Positions 1-5,063 of a stretch of DNA of 6,142 bases are shown piece by piece (the stretch's first letter is position 1; each line of letters opens with the position of its first letter). A program made the translations under genes and the position numbers. The notes below the pieces were generated by a model, which worked only from the letters and a program-made list of their open reading frames with translations, was not told the DNA's origin and made no database searches. This DNA is from Bryobacterales bacterium. GTDB taxonomy: Bacteria > Acidobacteriota > Terriglobia > Bryobacterales > Bryobacteraceae. The stretch spans positions 1 to 6,142 of the forward strand of contig JAEUQE010000352.1 in the NCBI GenBank assembly GCA_016789785.1. The letters are read 5' to 3'.

Positions 1-1835
1 GCCGCTTCCGCCTCCACATCGCGGCCAAGCCGCTCCAGGGCCTCCGCGCGCACCGCGAAGACGGCAGCCTCGGCCGGCGCCTTGCTCAAACCCGCCAGCG
101 CTTCCTCCGGCTTACCCGCCGCGATGAGGTTCTCCGCCAGTCCGGTATGCGCCGCCACCAGTGACGGGTCCAATTCGATCAGTCCGCGGAACACCGTTTC
201 CGCATTCTTCCAATCCCCCCGCCGGCTGTAAACCGTACCGAGCGCGTACATCACGATCGGCCGGCCGGGCGCTGCCTTCCGGTCAGCCTCCAACACATCG
301 AGCGCTTCGGCCAGCTTGCCCTGCAGACTCAGTGCTTCCACAAAGCCCGCCACCACACGTACATTCTCCAGACCCGGCCGGTAGAGCGCCCGGAACAGGC
401 GTTCGGCCTCGGCGTTTTTCCCCTCGGCGATCCGCAGATACGCGGTTTCGAGGTCGAGCGCCGCGCTCTTGGGATTGCGCGCCCGTAATTCGAGCAGCAC
501 GGCCCGCGCCTCCTCAAGCCGCCCCGCCGCGCGCAACGCCGACATACGGCTCAGCAGACCCGCTTCGTTGCCGGGCGCCAGATCCAGAATCGCGTCCGCC
601 TCGTCGAGCGCTTGCGAAAATTCGCGCCGATCGAGCGCCAGCCGCGCCAAGGCAAACCGCGGTTCGAGATCACGCGGATTCAACCGCACCGCCTGCTTCC
701 ACTCCTTGCGAGCCTCTGCCGCATTGCCCTTACGCGCCAGAATGCGCCCCATCTCGTAGTGCAACTGAGCGCTCGGGCGGGTTTCCGCCGCCAGTGCCCG
801 CAGTTCCTCAAGCGACTGGTTGCGAACTGCTCTCCACAACCGCAGATCCGGATCCGCGGGAGCACTCTTCCAGGCAGTGTCGAGAACGGCATCGGCTTGG
901 CTGATTTGGTTGGACGCAAAGTGCAACGCAATTTGCCGCTTCTGGTAGACGAGGCCCGAACCCGCGCGAAAGAACTCGAGCGCGCGGTCCCATTCGCCAT
1001 GCTGTTGATAGAAATCGCCGGCGGCAAGACGCCCCTCCGGAACATTGGCGATCAACTGATCGAGCGCCGCCTGGGTGGCTGCCGGATCGCGGCGCGTGCG
1101 GTGGTGGTTCGCAAGCGCGAGATATCCTCCGGCTTCGCGCGGCCGCGCGGCCACCCAGGAATTGAGTATGGCCACAGCGTCCTCACCGGCGGTTTTGCGT
1201 TCGCGGTAGAGCGCCTCATAGACCAGTGCCTCGCCCGGGTGCTGGTTCAGAAACTCCAGTGCGATCCGGTTGCCTTCGGCGGCGTTGCCGGACCGGAACA
1301 GACTTTGTACGAGCAGCGCTGCCGAGTCGGCGCTGGCTGGATCGGACTGAAGGGCTTTGCGGAAGGAGCCGGCGGCCTGCGCGGGCTTGTGATCGGCCAG
1401 CGACAGATAGCCGGCGACGCGGTGCCCCTCAGCGGAGCCCGGATTCGCCGTCAGAAGCTGGGCCGAGAGCCGCTGCAATTGCGTGTAGAGCGGCTGCGGG
1501 CGCTGGGTGTCGCTCCAATAGGCGGTGAGCAGCATGCCGGCGAGCTTCGTCAGCGCCGGCTCATGATCCGGCTGTAGGGCCACGGCCTTTTGCAGGCTCT
1601 CGTAGGCCTGATCGGGATTGGCCATTTCCAGATAGGTGAGCGCGAGGCGGTAGTGCGCTTCGGCGTGCTTGGGATTCTGCCCAAGCAGTTTGCGGTATTG
1701 CAGTTCGGCATCGCGGAACTGTTTGGCGGCAAAAAGCTGATTGGCTCGATCGAGCACGGTTTCCTCGCGCATTCCACAACCGGAGAGCGAGGCCGCCAGA
1801 ATTGCACAGAGGGCAATCGGGGGAGAGATTCTCAT
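1..1835 (-). CDS. TPR-repeat lipoprotein, C-terminus beyond window
   Basis: An uninterrupted reading frame runs from ATG at 1835 to the left edge, giving about 611 codons without a stop. The N-terminus is a lipoprotein signal: a short Arg-containing start, a hydrophobic stretch (IALCAILAAS) and the lipobox L-S-G-C with Cys at residue 20. The mature protein should therefore be anchored to the inner or outer membrane. From residue ~29 on there are tetratricopeptide-like helix pairs, for example residues 29-60 and 61-94 (AHYRLALTYLEMANPDQAYE), and again from ~355 to ~600 (ALARLALDRREFSQALDEAD, LRAAGRLEEARAVLLEL). TPR arrays are protein-interaction scaffolds; large TPR lipoproteins are common in polysaccharide export and secretion settings, but nothing here identifies a partner. 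The region is GC-rich with codon use consistent along its length. No strong Shine-Dalgarno is visible; AGGTG lies ~16 nt upstream. Family call is firm, specific role unknown. Confidence 0.88.
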   Translation of the reverse strand, partial: MRISPPIALCAILAASLSGCGMREETVLDRANQLFAAKQFRDAELQYRKLLGQNPKHAEAHYRLALTYLEMANPDQAYESLQKAVALQPDHEPALTKLAGMLLTAYWSDTQRPQPLYTQLQRLSAQLLTANPGSAEGHRVAGYLSLADHKPAQAAGSFRKALQSDPASADSAALLVQSLFRSGNAAEGNRIALEFLNQHPGEALVYEALYRERKTAGEDAVAILNSWVAARPREAGGYLALANHHRTRRDPAATQAALDQLIANVPEGRLAAGDFYQQHGEWDRALEFFRAGSGLVYQKRQIALHFASNQISQADAVLDTAWKSAPADPDLRLWRAVRNQSLEELRALAAETRPSAQLHYEMGRILARKGNAAEARKEWKQAVRLNPRDLEPRFALARLALDRREFSQALDEADAILDLAPGNEAGLLSRMSALRAAGRLEEARAVLLELRARNPKSAALDLETAYLRIAEGKNAEAERLFRALYRPGLENVRVVAGFVEALSLQGKLAEALDVLEADRKAAPGRPIVMYALGTVYSRRGDWKNAETVFRGLIELDPSLVAAHTGLAENLIAAGKPEEALAGLSKAPAEAAVFAVRAEALERLGRDVEAEA

Positions 1836-1861
1836 CAATCGCAAAACGGCACCTGCTAGCA

Positions 1862-1873
1862 GTAGACGTCTAC
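1862..1873. promoter_or_regulatory. 12-bp perfect palindrome upstream of the TPR gene
   Basis: GTAGACGTCTAC is a perfect 12-bp palindrome centred 33 bp upstream of the TPR lipoprotein ATG. On the minus strand a TTGACT hexamer (1890-1885) lies just upstream and would suit a -35 element, although no good -10 is found at the right spacing. Such a symmetric site in a promoter interval could be a dimeric repressor operator. Chance occurrence is possible because 12-bp palindromes are not rare on a genome scale. Confidence 0.25.
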
Positions 1874-1956
1874 GGGCCGGGGGCAGTCAATGGGGGTAGT
1901 CGTGATTGCCGGTCGACATGACAGCAACTGGTTGTCGGTGTGGCCATGTCTCCAAA

Positions 1957-2424
1957 TCAGTGTCCTGGGTCGTAGAGCAGCACCGTGTCGCCGGACGTTC
2001 CAAAATCCAGGAAATAATCGCCGAAGCTTTCACCGCAAGTGTAGGGTTCAATAGGATCCTTGGGTGCGTCCCAAGGCATCGACGAAGATTCCGGGGGTTC
2101 CTGGGGAAGGGCTCGGCCACCCGTTCGGCAACGTGACCGGAGCAACCGCCTCACCTCGTCGCGCTTTCCGGCGGAAAAGCGGACGCGTATGAATTCGGGA
2201 CCATGCCCCGTGAACACCGGCACCTGCGTATACCAGGTCTCTTCGACCGGAAGCTCATCGCCAACCAGGCGACGAACTTTACTCACCGTCTGAGGGCTGT
2301 TATGCAACACTGTTGCGGGACGCATCTGCCAGAAACCACAACCCATCGTGAGCAACAGGAAGATGGTAGTTGCCGCCATCGCAGTCCCACGCAATAAGGT
2401 CTTGACTTTCAAATTGTTTGGCAT
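1957..2424 (-). CDS. small predicted lipoprotein, function unknown
   Basis: A 155-residue protein that I do not recognise. The N-terminus has a basic segment (LKVKTLLRG), a hydrophobic core (TTIFLLLTM) and ends in T-M-G-C with Cys at residue 29, which is an acceptable though not ideal lipobox because the -3 position is Thr rather than Leu. It is likely exported and lipidated. The mature part is about 127 residues, with two further Cys (99 and 130) that could pair, a basic stretch (AGKRDEVRRLLRSRCR, residues 85-100), a Pro/Ser-rich segment (107-124) and an acidic aromatic C-terminus (GDYFLDF). An internal ATG at residue 16 would still leave a short signal peptide. The start is uncertain: there is no Shine-Dalgarno before either ATG, and the first ATG sits inside a 23-bp tandem duplication. 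It lies 121 bp upstream of the TPR lipoprotein gene on the same strand, so co-transcription is possible. Confidence 0.6.
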   Translation of the reverse strand: MPNNLKVKTLLRGTAMAATTIFLLLTMGCGFWQMRPATVLHNSPQTVSKVRRLVGDELPVEETWYTQVPVFTGHGPEFIRVRFSAGKRDEVRRLLRSRCRTGGRALPQEPPESSSMPWDAPKDPIEPYTCGESFGDYFLDFGTSGDTVLLYDPGH

Positions 2425-2449
2425 AGATCGTCAACATTGTTTGGCATAG
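2413..2449. repeat. 23-bp tandem duplication over a start codon
   Basis: ATTGTTTGGCATAG occurs at 2413-2426 and again at 2436-2449, a period of 23 bp. Read on the minus strand, each copy contains an ATG. The downstream one (2424) is the predicted start of the small lipoprotein; the upstream one (2447) is out of frame and meets a stop after 12 codons. The 9-bp interval between copies is not itself repeated. Confidence 0.75.
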
Positions 2450-2484
2450 CGGGCCTTCGAATTCGGCGAATGCTCTGTCTGCAT
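2431..2484 (-). CDS. possible 17-codon leader ORF
   Basis: ATG at 2484 is preceded by GGGAGG (2496-2491) with a 6-nt gap, the best ribosome-binding site in this part of the window. It opens a 17-residue frame (MQTEHSPNSKARYAKQC) ending in TGA at 2433-2431, only 6 nt before the ATG of the small lipoprotein, which has no ribosome-binding site of its own. This arrangement would allow translational coupling. The Shine-Dalgarno lies in a small hairpin (CTCCC-GCT-GGGAG, 2504-2492 on the minus strand), so its access could be controlled. The peptide resembles nothing I know and the ORF may be fortuitous. Confidence 0.25.
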   Translation of the reverse strand: MQTEHSPNSKARYAKQC

Positions 2485-2547
2485 TATCATCCTCCCAGCG
2501 GGAGTTTGCCTGGTGTGGCGAAGAATCGTGCCGGGGCTCTTTTCCAT

Positions 2548-2802
2548 TCAGAGCAGCAGCTTCTCCGCCGTGGCCACCGGAAGGAACAAGGTGCGCGGCT
2601 GGCCCGCAAGCGGCGTGAACCAATAGCGGCGGTAGAAGTCGACGGCCTTGTCGTCCTTGGCATCGACGAGGAGAGCGGACGCCGCGGGCGCGGACACCAG
2701 GACGCGGCGCAGAGCATCGGCGAGAAGCGCGCCCCCCAGTCCCCTGCCTTGGACTTTCAAATCCACCGCCAGACGGCCAATGCGCACCGCTGGCAGGGAT
2801 AC
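2548..2802 (-). pseudogene. 5'-truncated GNAT acetyltransferase (TacT-like)
   Basis: The frame encodes about 85 residues matching the C-terminal half of GNAT-fold acetyltransferases. These are LPAVRIGRLAVD, the acetyl-CoA-binding motif A (VQGRGLGGAL, matching Q/R-x-x-G-x-G/A), a central helix (LLADALRRVLVSA), LLVDAKDDKAVDFYRRYWF and a C-terminal LFLPVATAEKLLL. This is the signature order of the TacT/AtaT-like group, toxins that acetylate aminoacyl-tRNA and are normally paired with a DUF1778 (ribbon-helix-helix) antitoxin. Full-length members are about 160-175 residues. Here the N-terminal half is missing: upstream of about 2802 the frame reads low-complexity GGAGRCRR and meets TAA at 2847-2845, and no DUF1778 gene follows. 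A GTG at 2787 could serve as a start, but the product would lack half the fold. It is most probably dead. The breakpoint abuts the non-coding block that I read as insertion-sequence debris. Confidence 0.8.
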
Positions 2803-3034
2803 CCTCCTGCACCGCCCGGCCCCCCCTTTCCCTCGCCTGCTAGCTTATGCGGTGGTCCTCCGTCAAGGCTGCGCCAGGGCGCAGATGCGTCTCCGCTTCG
2901 CTAACGCGCGCCCTTGACCGCTCCGGGCGACCGCCCCGAAAGACCTTTCCCTATATGAGGGCAAGGGGGCGAGAAAATGTGACCCACTCACACGAAGCTA
3001 CCCACTCGCTCCCGCTGGTCGCGCTGCTCGACTC
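2803..3034. other. non-coding block, probable insertion-sequence debris
   Basis: No convincing gene is seen in these 232 bp between the truncated GNAT gene and vapC. The block contains a compact hairpin (2869-2884), an inverted pair GTCAAGG (2862-2868) and CCTTGAC (2912-2918), and near 2979-2989 the string TGTGACCCACTC, with ACCCACTC repeated at 3000-3007. GTGACCCACT (GAGTGGGTCAC on the other strand) is the kind of motif I associate with ends of IS21-family elements in soil bacteria; this is a recollection, not a match I could check. No transposase frame is present. The location at the GNAT breakpoint fits a past insertion followed by deletion. Confidence 0.35.
2869..2884. repeat. perfect GC-rich hairpin
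   Basis: CTGCGCC (2869-2875) and GGCGCAG (2878-2884) are perfect inverted arms of 7 bp separated by AG. It lies inside a wider inverted pair (GTCAAGG 2862-2868, CCTTGAC 2912-2918). No T-run follows on either strand, so it is not a standard intrinsic terminator. Confidence 0.5.
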
Positions 3035-3472
3035 CTAGGGAGCCGCGATCTTGTCCTGAAGCTCAGTGGGTGCCAGCGCTCGAAAGTCTTTCACGTTGAA
3101 CGTATAGATTCGTTTGCAACCGGCCTTTTGAGCGCAGTGCAGATGCAGGGCATCATAGACAACACCACCGATTAACCCGGCCTTGGCGCAACTCGCCAAA
3201 ACGGACTTGTAATCCTCTGGAGAAAGCGTCACCAGTTCAAAGTGCGGGAGGATGTTGTCCTCCAACAGACGACCGGCCTCGGCTGGATGGACGCGCGGGA
3301 TGAACGGAGCGCGAGTCAGCACGGAGTAAAACTCTGCCAATGTGTGGGAACTGATGAACCCCTGCAAGGCGGAGCTTTTAACCTTGGCGAGAAGCTCGAA
3401 TGCCTGGGAGTGGTGGGGGTGCTCCTCGACGGAAGCCGCCACCAACACATTCGTGTCCGCGTAAATTTTCAC
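3035..3472 (-). CDS. vapC: PIN-domain ribonuclease toxin (VapC-like)
   Basis: A full-length 145-residue PIN-domain protein. The acidic active-site residues that bind the catalytic metal are visible: Asp6 in the opening strand (IYADTNVLVAA), Glu47 (TLAEFYSVLTR), Asp107 (VYDALHL) and Asp129 (FNVKDF). VapC toxins cut tRNA or rRNA to stop translation when the antitoxin is degraded; the RNA target cannot be read from the sequence. Its ATG at 3472 overlaps the stop of the upstream AbrB-type antitoxin by 4 bp (ATGA), the usual layout for translationally coupled toxin-antitoxin genes. It ends in TAG at 3037-3035, right beside the non-coding block. All catalytic residues are present, so it is probably active. 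Confidence 0.93.
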   Translation of the reverse strand: MKIYADTNVLVAASVEEHPHHSQAFELLAKVKSSALQGFISSHTLAEFYSVLTRAPFIPRVHPAEAGRLLEDNILPHFELVTLSPEDYKSVLASCAKAGLIGGVVYDALHLHCAQKAGCKRIYTFNVKDFRALAPTELQDKIAAP

Positions 3473-3729
3473 AGGCCCGAGTTCTTGCGGATGCGCTCGT
3501 CGCGGGCGTCACGAATCGCCTGCACGATATCAAAGCCAGGCGCAACCTTTCCGGTGTGAACCCAAAGCCCTTGTTTCTTGACCATTGACGGGCGATGCTC
3601 GACGGGCTTGAGCATCAGACCGTCCGGGGTTTCTTGCATTTCGAGGTCACTGCCTTCGTGCAAGCCCAGGCGATCCCGGACAGGCTTGGGCAGAACAACG
3701 CGACCAGCCTTATCCATTTTCAGTGTCAT
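3469..3729 (-). CDS. vapB: AbrB/SpoVT-type antitoxin (VapB-like)
   Basis: An 86-residue antitoxin. Residues ~3-47 form the swapped-hairpin AbrB/SpoVT/MazE DNA-binding domain (KMDKAGRVVLPKPVRDRLGL then SDLEMQETPDGLMLKPV). Residues ~50-86 are the toxin-binding tail, with the motif GLWVHTGKVAPGFDIVQAIR followed by a charged helix (DARDERIRK). The tail is expected to wrap the VapC toxin and block its active site, while the N-terminal dimer represses the shared promoter. The first ATG (3729) is chosen; a second in-frame ATG four codons on (MDKAGR) is equally compatible with the domain. Its last codons overlap the toxin start by 4 bp. An inverted repeat over the start codon is the likely operator. 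Confidence 0.92.
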   Translation of the reverse strand: MTLKMDKAGRVVLPKPVRDRLGLHEGSDLEMQETPDGLMLKPVEHRPSMVKKQGLWVHTGKVAPGFDIVQAIRDARDERIRKNSGL

Positions 3730-3747
3730 GCCATTTCAATGTGGCAT
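3728..3747. promoter_or_regulatory. inverted repeat over the vapB start, probable operator
   Basis: ATGCCA (3728-3733) and TGGCAT (3742-3747) are perfect inverted arms with an 8-bp spacer, covering the antitoxin ATG and the immediately upstream leader. On the minus strand a TATATG -10-like hexamer (3750-3745) overlaps the repeat, and TTCGAC (3772-3767) lies 16 bp further upstream as a weak -35. Overlap of -10, start codon and dyad fits autorepression by the VapB-VapC complex, the usual control of such operons. No Shine-Dalgarno is visible, so the message may be nearly leaderless. Confidence 0.45.
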
Positions 3748-3802
3748 ATACCATTGTGCTTGGCAAGTCGAATCTGAAGCCTCTTCTCACGCGCCTTAAG
3801 TA

Positions 3803-3820
3803 TGATAACGTCCTTTATCA
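3803..3820. promoter_or_regulatory. inverted repeat in the divergent intergenic region
   Basis: TGATAA (3803-3808) and TTATCA (3815-3820) are perfect 6-bp arms around a 6-bp spacer. The dyad lies between the minus-strand toxin-antitoxin pair and the plus-strand HTH-like gene, 43 bp upstream of a TATAAT box, where an operator would be expected. Arms of 6 bp are short and could be chance. Confidence 0.3.
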
Positions 3821-3862
3821 ACATACACACAAAATCGCATAATGCCGGATCGCTCCCTCACG

Positions 3863-3868
3863 TATAAT
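3863..3868 (+). promoter_or_regulatory. -10 box for the HTH-like gene
   Basis: A perfect TATAAT hexamer lies 18 bp upstream of the ATG at 3887, in a small AT-rich island. Transcription would begin near 3875, leaving a ~12-nt leader. No good -35 hexamer is seen 16-18 bp upstream. If this is the real promoter, the earlier ATG at 3842 cannot be the start. Confidence 0.4.
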
Positions 3869-3886
3869 AAGACCTGGAATCCCAGA

Positions 3887-4402
3887 ATGCCCGCTCAACC
3901 CGCCTGGTATCACCGGCTTGACGCCATCCTCGATACGCTCCGCAACATGAACTCCAGCTATCTCGACCGCCGCGCCATCGAGCAGCTCTTTGAAGTCCGC
4001 GAGCGGCGGGCGCGCCAGATCATGGCGGGGCTCCCAGGGCTCCAGGCCGGCAACGCCGCCGCCGTCTCCCGGCTCGCTCTCATCGAACGCCTCGAAGCCA
4101 TCACCACCACTGGACCATTCCAGTGGGAGATCCGGCGCCGGTTGCGAGTGACCCAGGACCTCGATCAGACCCGTCGCCAGATCGCTGCCCGGCAAGTGCG
4201 GATTCCTACGCCGTCCGATGTGCAGAGCCAGCGGCTGGAGGGACTCCCCTCCGAGATCGAGATCCGACCCGGCGAGTTGCGCATTGCCTTTGTCAGCGCT
4301 GAAGGCCTGGCAGCAAGATTGTTCGAACTCTCCCAGGCAATGGCAAATGACTGGACCGCGTTTGTGGCCGCCGTCGAGCCAGTCCCTCCCTCTTTCCCGT
4401 GA
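3887..4402 (+). CDS. conserved-looking protein with probable helix-turn-helix, unknown function
   Basis: A 171-residue soluble protein with no signal peptide or membrane segment that I cannot name. The start at 3887 (MPAQPAWYHRLDAILDTL) is preferred over ATG 3842 because a TATAAT box lies between them; the longer form would be 186 residues. Residues ~11-20 form a helix, and residues ~27-48 (LDRRAIEQLFEVRERRARQI) look like a helix-turn-helix with a basic second helix. Next come a glycine turn (GLPGLQAGN) and a helix with SRLALIERLEAI. Residues ~85-115 are a basic, Gln-rich helical linker. The C-terminal third (RPGELRIAFVSAEGLAARLF, then ELSQAMANDWTAFVAAV) looks like a small folded alpha/beta-alpha unit. 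It lies between the toxin-antitoxin pair and the origin, in the same orientation as the replication initiator, so a DNA-binding role in replicon control is a reasonable guess. The opposite strand is also open here, but its translation is low-complexity and lacks family character. Confidence 0.7.
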   Translation: MPAQPAWYHRLDAILDTLRNMNSSYLDRRAIEQLFEVRERRARQIMAGLPGLQAGNAAAVSRLALIERLEAITTTGPFQWEIRRRLRVTQDLDQTRRQIAARQVRIPTPSDVQSQRLEGLPSEIEIRPGELRIAFVSAEGLAARLFELSQAMANDWTAFVAAVEPVPPSFP

Positions 4403-4425
4403 CGCAACCGGCTTCCCTGCCCCGC

Positions 4426-4451
4426 CCGGCGGTCTCGAGTTTTCCCGCCGG
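4426..4451. terminator. GC-rich stem-loop after the HTH-like gene
   Basis: CCGGCGG (4426-4432) and CCGCCGG (4445-4451) are perfect 7-bp arms with a 12-nt loop, 24 nt after the stop of the HTH-like gene. The T residues lie in the loop (GTTTTC), not after the stem, so this is at best a weak transcription terminator. It directly abuts the outer end of the large inverted repeat. Confidence 0.25.
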
Positions 4452-4452
4452 A

Positions 4453-4470
4453 ATTGGGATTGAGCTACGG
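4453..4470 (-). repeat. inverted, degenerate iteron
   Basis: ATTGGGATTGAGCTACGG is the reverse complement of the iteron consensus CCGTACCTCAATCCCAAA at 16 of 18 positions. It is the only copy seen in this orientation and lies ~400 bp from the tandem array. Confidence 0.65.
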
Positions 4471-4559
4471 TGAGACCGGGTATCAAATTGAGACCCGGAC
4501 CTGATTTGATAGTGGTATCACGTTCACAGGAGGGGTTAAGTTACTGCCGGAGAGTGACT

Positions 4560-4616
4560 TAGGATCCGGTCTCAATTCAGCACCAGATCTCAGATCAGGA
4601 GCCGGTCTCAATTTAG
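4560..4616. repeat. second repeat family, CCGGTCTCAATT
   Basis: CCGGTCTCAATT occurs at 4566-4577 and 4602-4613. Extended 21-bp units (4560-4580 and 4596-4616) agree at 18 positions and are spaced 36 bp apart. Reverse-orientation relatives lie at 4471-4479 (TGAGACCGG) and 4485-4498 (AAATTGAGACCCGG, with one extra C). Both orientations lie inside the large inverted repeat. The unit length of 21 bp is close to the iteron period but the core sequence differs, so a second DNA-binding protein may use it. Confidence 0.6.
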
Positions 4617-4630
4617 ATCCTGGTATTGCG

Positions 4631-4648
4631 CCGTACTTCAATCCCAAA
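4631..4648 (+). repeat. isolated exact iteron copy
   Basis: CCGTACTTCAATCCCAAA is identical to units 1, 3 and 5 of the tandem array but lies 236 bp upstream in the same orientation. It forms the right outer end of the large inverted repeat. An exact match over 18 bp outside the array argues for selection on a protein-binding site rather than simple slippage. Confidence 0.85.
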
Positions 4649-4866
4649 TCACTCCTCCGCCTGATCCGGAAACTCCTTTCGCGCCCTCCGTGCCAGTACG
4701 GTAACCGGCATGCCATCCCCCTGGTAAACCATAGCAATCAAGCATCTTATGGCCATGGCTCCGGCCGGGCCGCACTCTTTTCCGCAGGCGGACTCTTCGG
4801 CCTTCTTTCGCTGGAAGCGAGATCCGATTCCGATTCCGGGAGTACGGCCACGACCCTTTCCCGCCT

Positions 4867-4969
4867 CCGTACTTCAATCCCAAACCGCCGTACCTCAATC
4901 CCAAAGTTCCGTACTTCAATCCCAAAACCGCCGTACCTCAATCCCAAAGCTCCGTACTTCAATCCCAAA
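4867..4969 (+). repeat. tandem iteron array, five 18-bp units
   Basis: Five copies of CCGTACYTCAATCCCAAA lie at 4867-4884, 4888-4905, 4909-4926, 4931-4948 and 4952-4969. The steps are 21, 21, 22 and 21 bp, about two helical turns, so all sites face the same side of the DNA, as is typical of Rep-binding iterons. Units alternate at position 7: T in units 1, 3 and 5, C in units 2 and 4. The spacers are CCG, GTT, ACCG and GCT, so the array is really a repeated two-unit block of 42-43 bp plus half a block. The single 22-bp step breaks any reading frame through it, so it is not coding. The array ends ~50 bp before the AT-rich 13-mers and ~100 bp before the initiator ATG. Confidence 0.92.
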
Positions 4970-5000
4970 AAAGTGGCCTCAACTCTTTTCAGATCAACCA

Positions 5001-5060
5001 CTTGCAAACTGCTAGAATTTGTTTTAGATATATGTTTTAGAAACAACAACAAGTGTTGCT
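5001..5060. other. AT-rich region with paired 13-mers, putative DNA unwinding element
   Basis: By count 42 of these 60 bases are A or T, in a GC-rich neighbourhood. Two adjacent 13-bp units share TGTTTTAGA: TGTTTTAGATATA at 5020-5032 and TGTTTTAGAAACA at 5033-5045. Tandem AT-rich 13-mers beside iterons are the usual site of initial strand melting in iteron plasmids and in oriC. The same segment must also hold the initiator promoter: TAGAAT at 5013-5018 or TAGATA at 5025-5030 (with TTGCAA 16 bp upstream at 5003-5008) are possible -10 boxes. Confidence 0.6.
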
Positions 5061-5063
5061 GTT
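5042..5063. promoter_or_regulatory. imperfect inverted repeat just upstream of the initiator gene
   Basis: AACAACAACA (5042-5051) and TGTTGCTGTT (5054-5063) are inverted arms of 10 bp with one mismatch and a 2-bp centre, ending 9 bp before the initiator ATG. Many iteron-plasmid initiators repress their own gene by binding as dimers to an inverted repeat at the promoter. These arms do not resemble the iteron sequence, so another regulator or an RNA hairpin over the start region is equally possible. Confidence 0.35.

Larger units (their letters stand above)
4453..4648. repeat. 196-bp imperfect inverted repeat with iterons at its ends
   Basis: The left arm (4453 to ~4515) and the reverse complement of the right arm (4648 back to ~4586) align along about 60 bp with small gaps. 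The outer 18 bp match at 15 positions; this is an iteron in opposite orientations. After a diverged stretch, the arms share AAATTGAGACC, then GG and CCTGAT. The iteron pair and the inner motif pair are both centred near 4550, so they belong to one structure. The centre (~4516-4585) does not pair. It could be an initiator-binding regulatory module, a cruciform or nicking site, or a small MITE-like element; no target-site duplication is seen at its edges. Confidence 0.6.

Noticed and set aside
161..1577. Long plus-strand open frames (161-904 and 612-1577) opposite the TPR gene
   Set aside because: Their translations are Arg/Pro/Gly-rich with no family character. The minus strand carries a continuous TPR-repeat frame with a lipoprotein signal over the same DNA.
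2300..2812. Minus-strand 170-codon frame overlapping the GNAT remnant and the lipoprotein start
   Set aside because: It is out of frame with the recognisable acetyltransferase motifs and its N-terminal half is low-complexity; it runs into the lipoprotein gene in another frame.
3818..4486. Minus-strand 222-codon frame opposite the HTH-like gene
   Set aside because: The translation is Gly/Pro-rich without helical pattern, and it runs into the origin repeats. The plus-strand frame has helix-turn-helix character and a TATAAT box upstream.
4649..4866. Small gene or DnaA box between the isolated iteron and the array
   Set aside because: No frame has coding character and no TTATCCACA-like site is found; only AGTACGG half-sites at 4695 and 4841 were noted.
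4867..4969. CRISPR array
   Set aside because: Repeats are 18 bp with 3-4-bp spacers, far too short for CRISPR spacers, and no cas genes are present.
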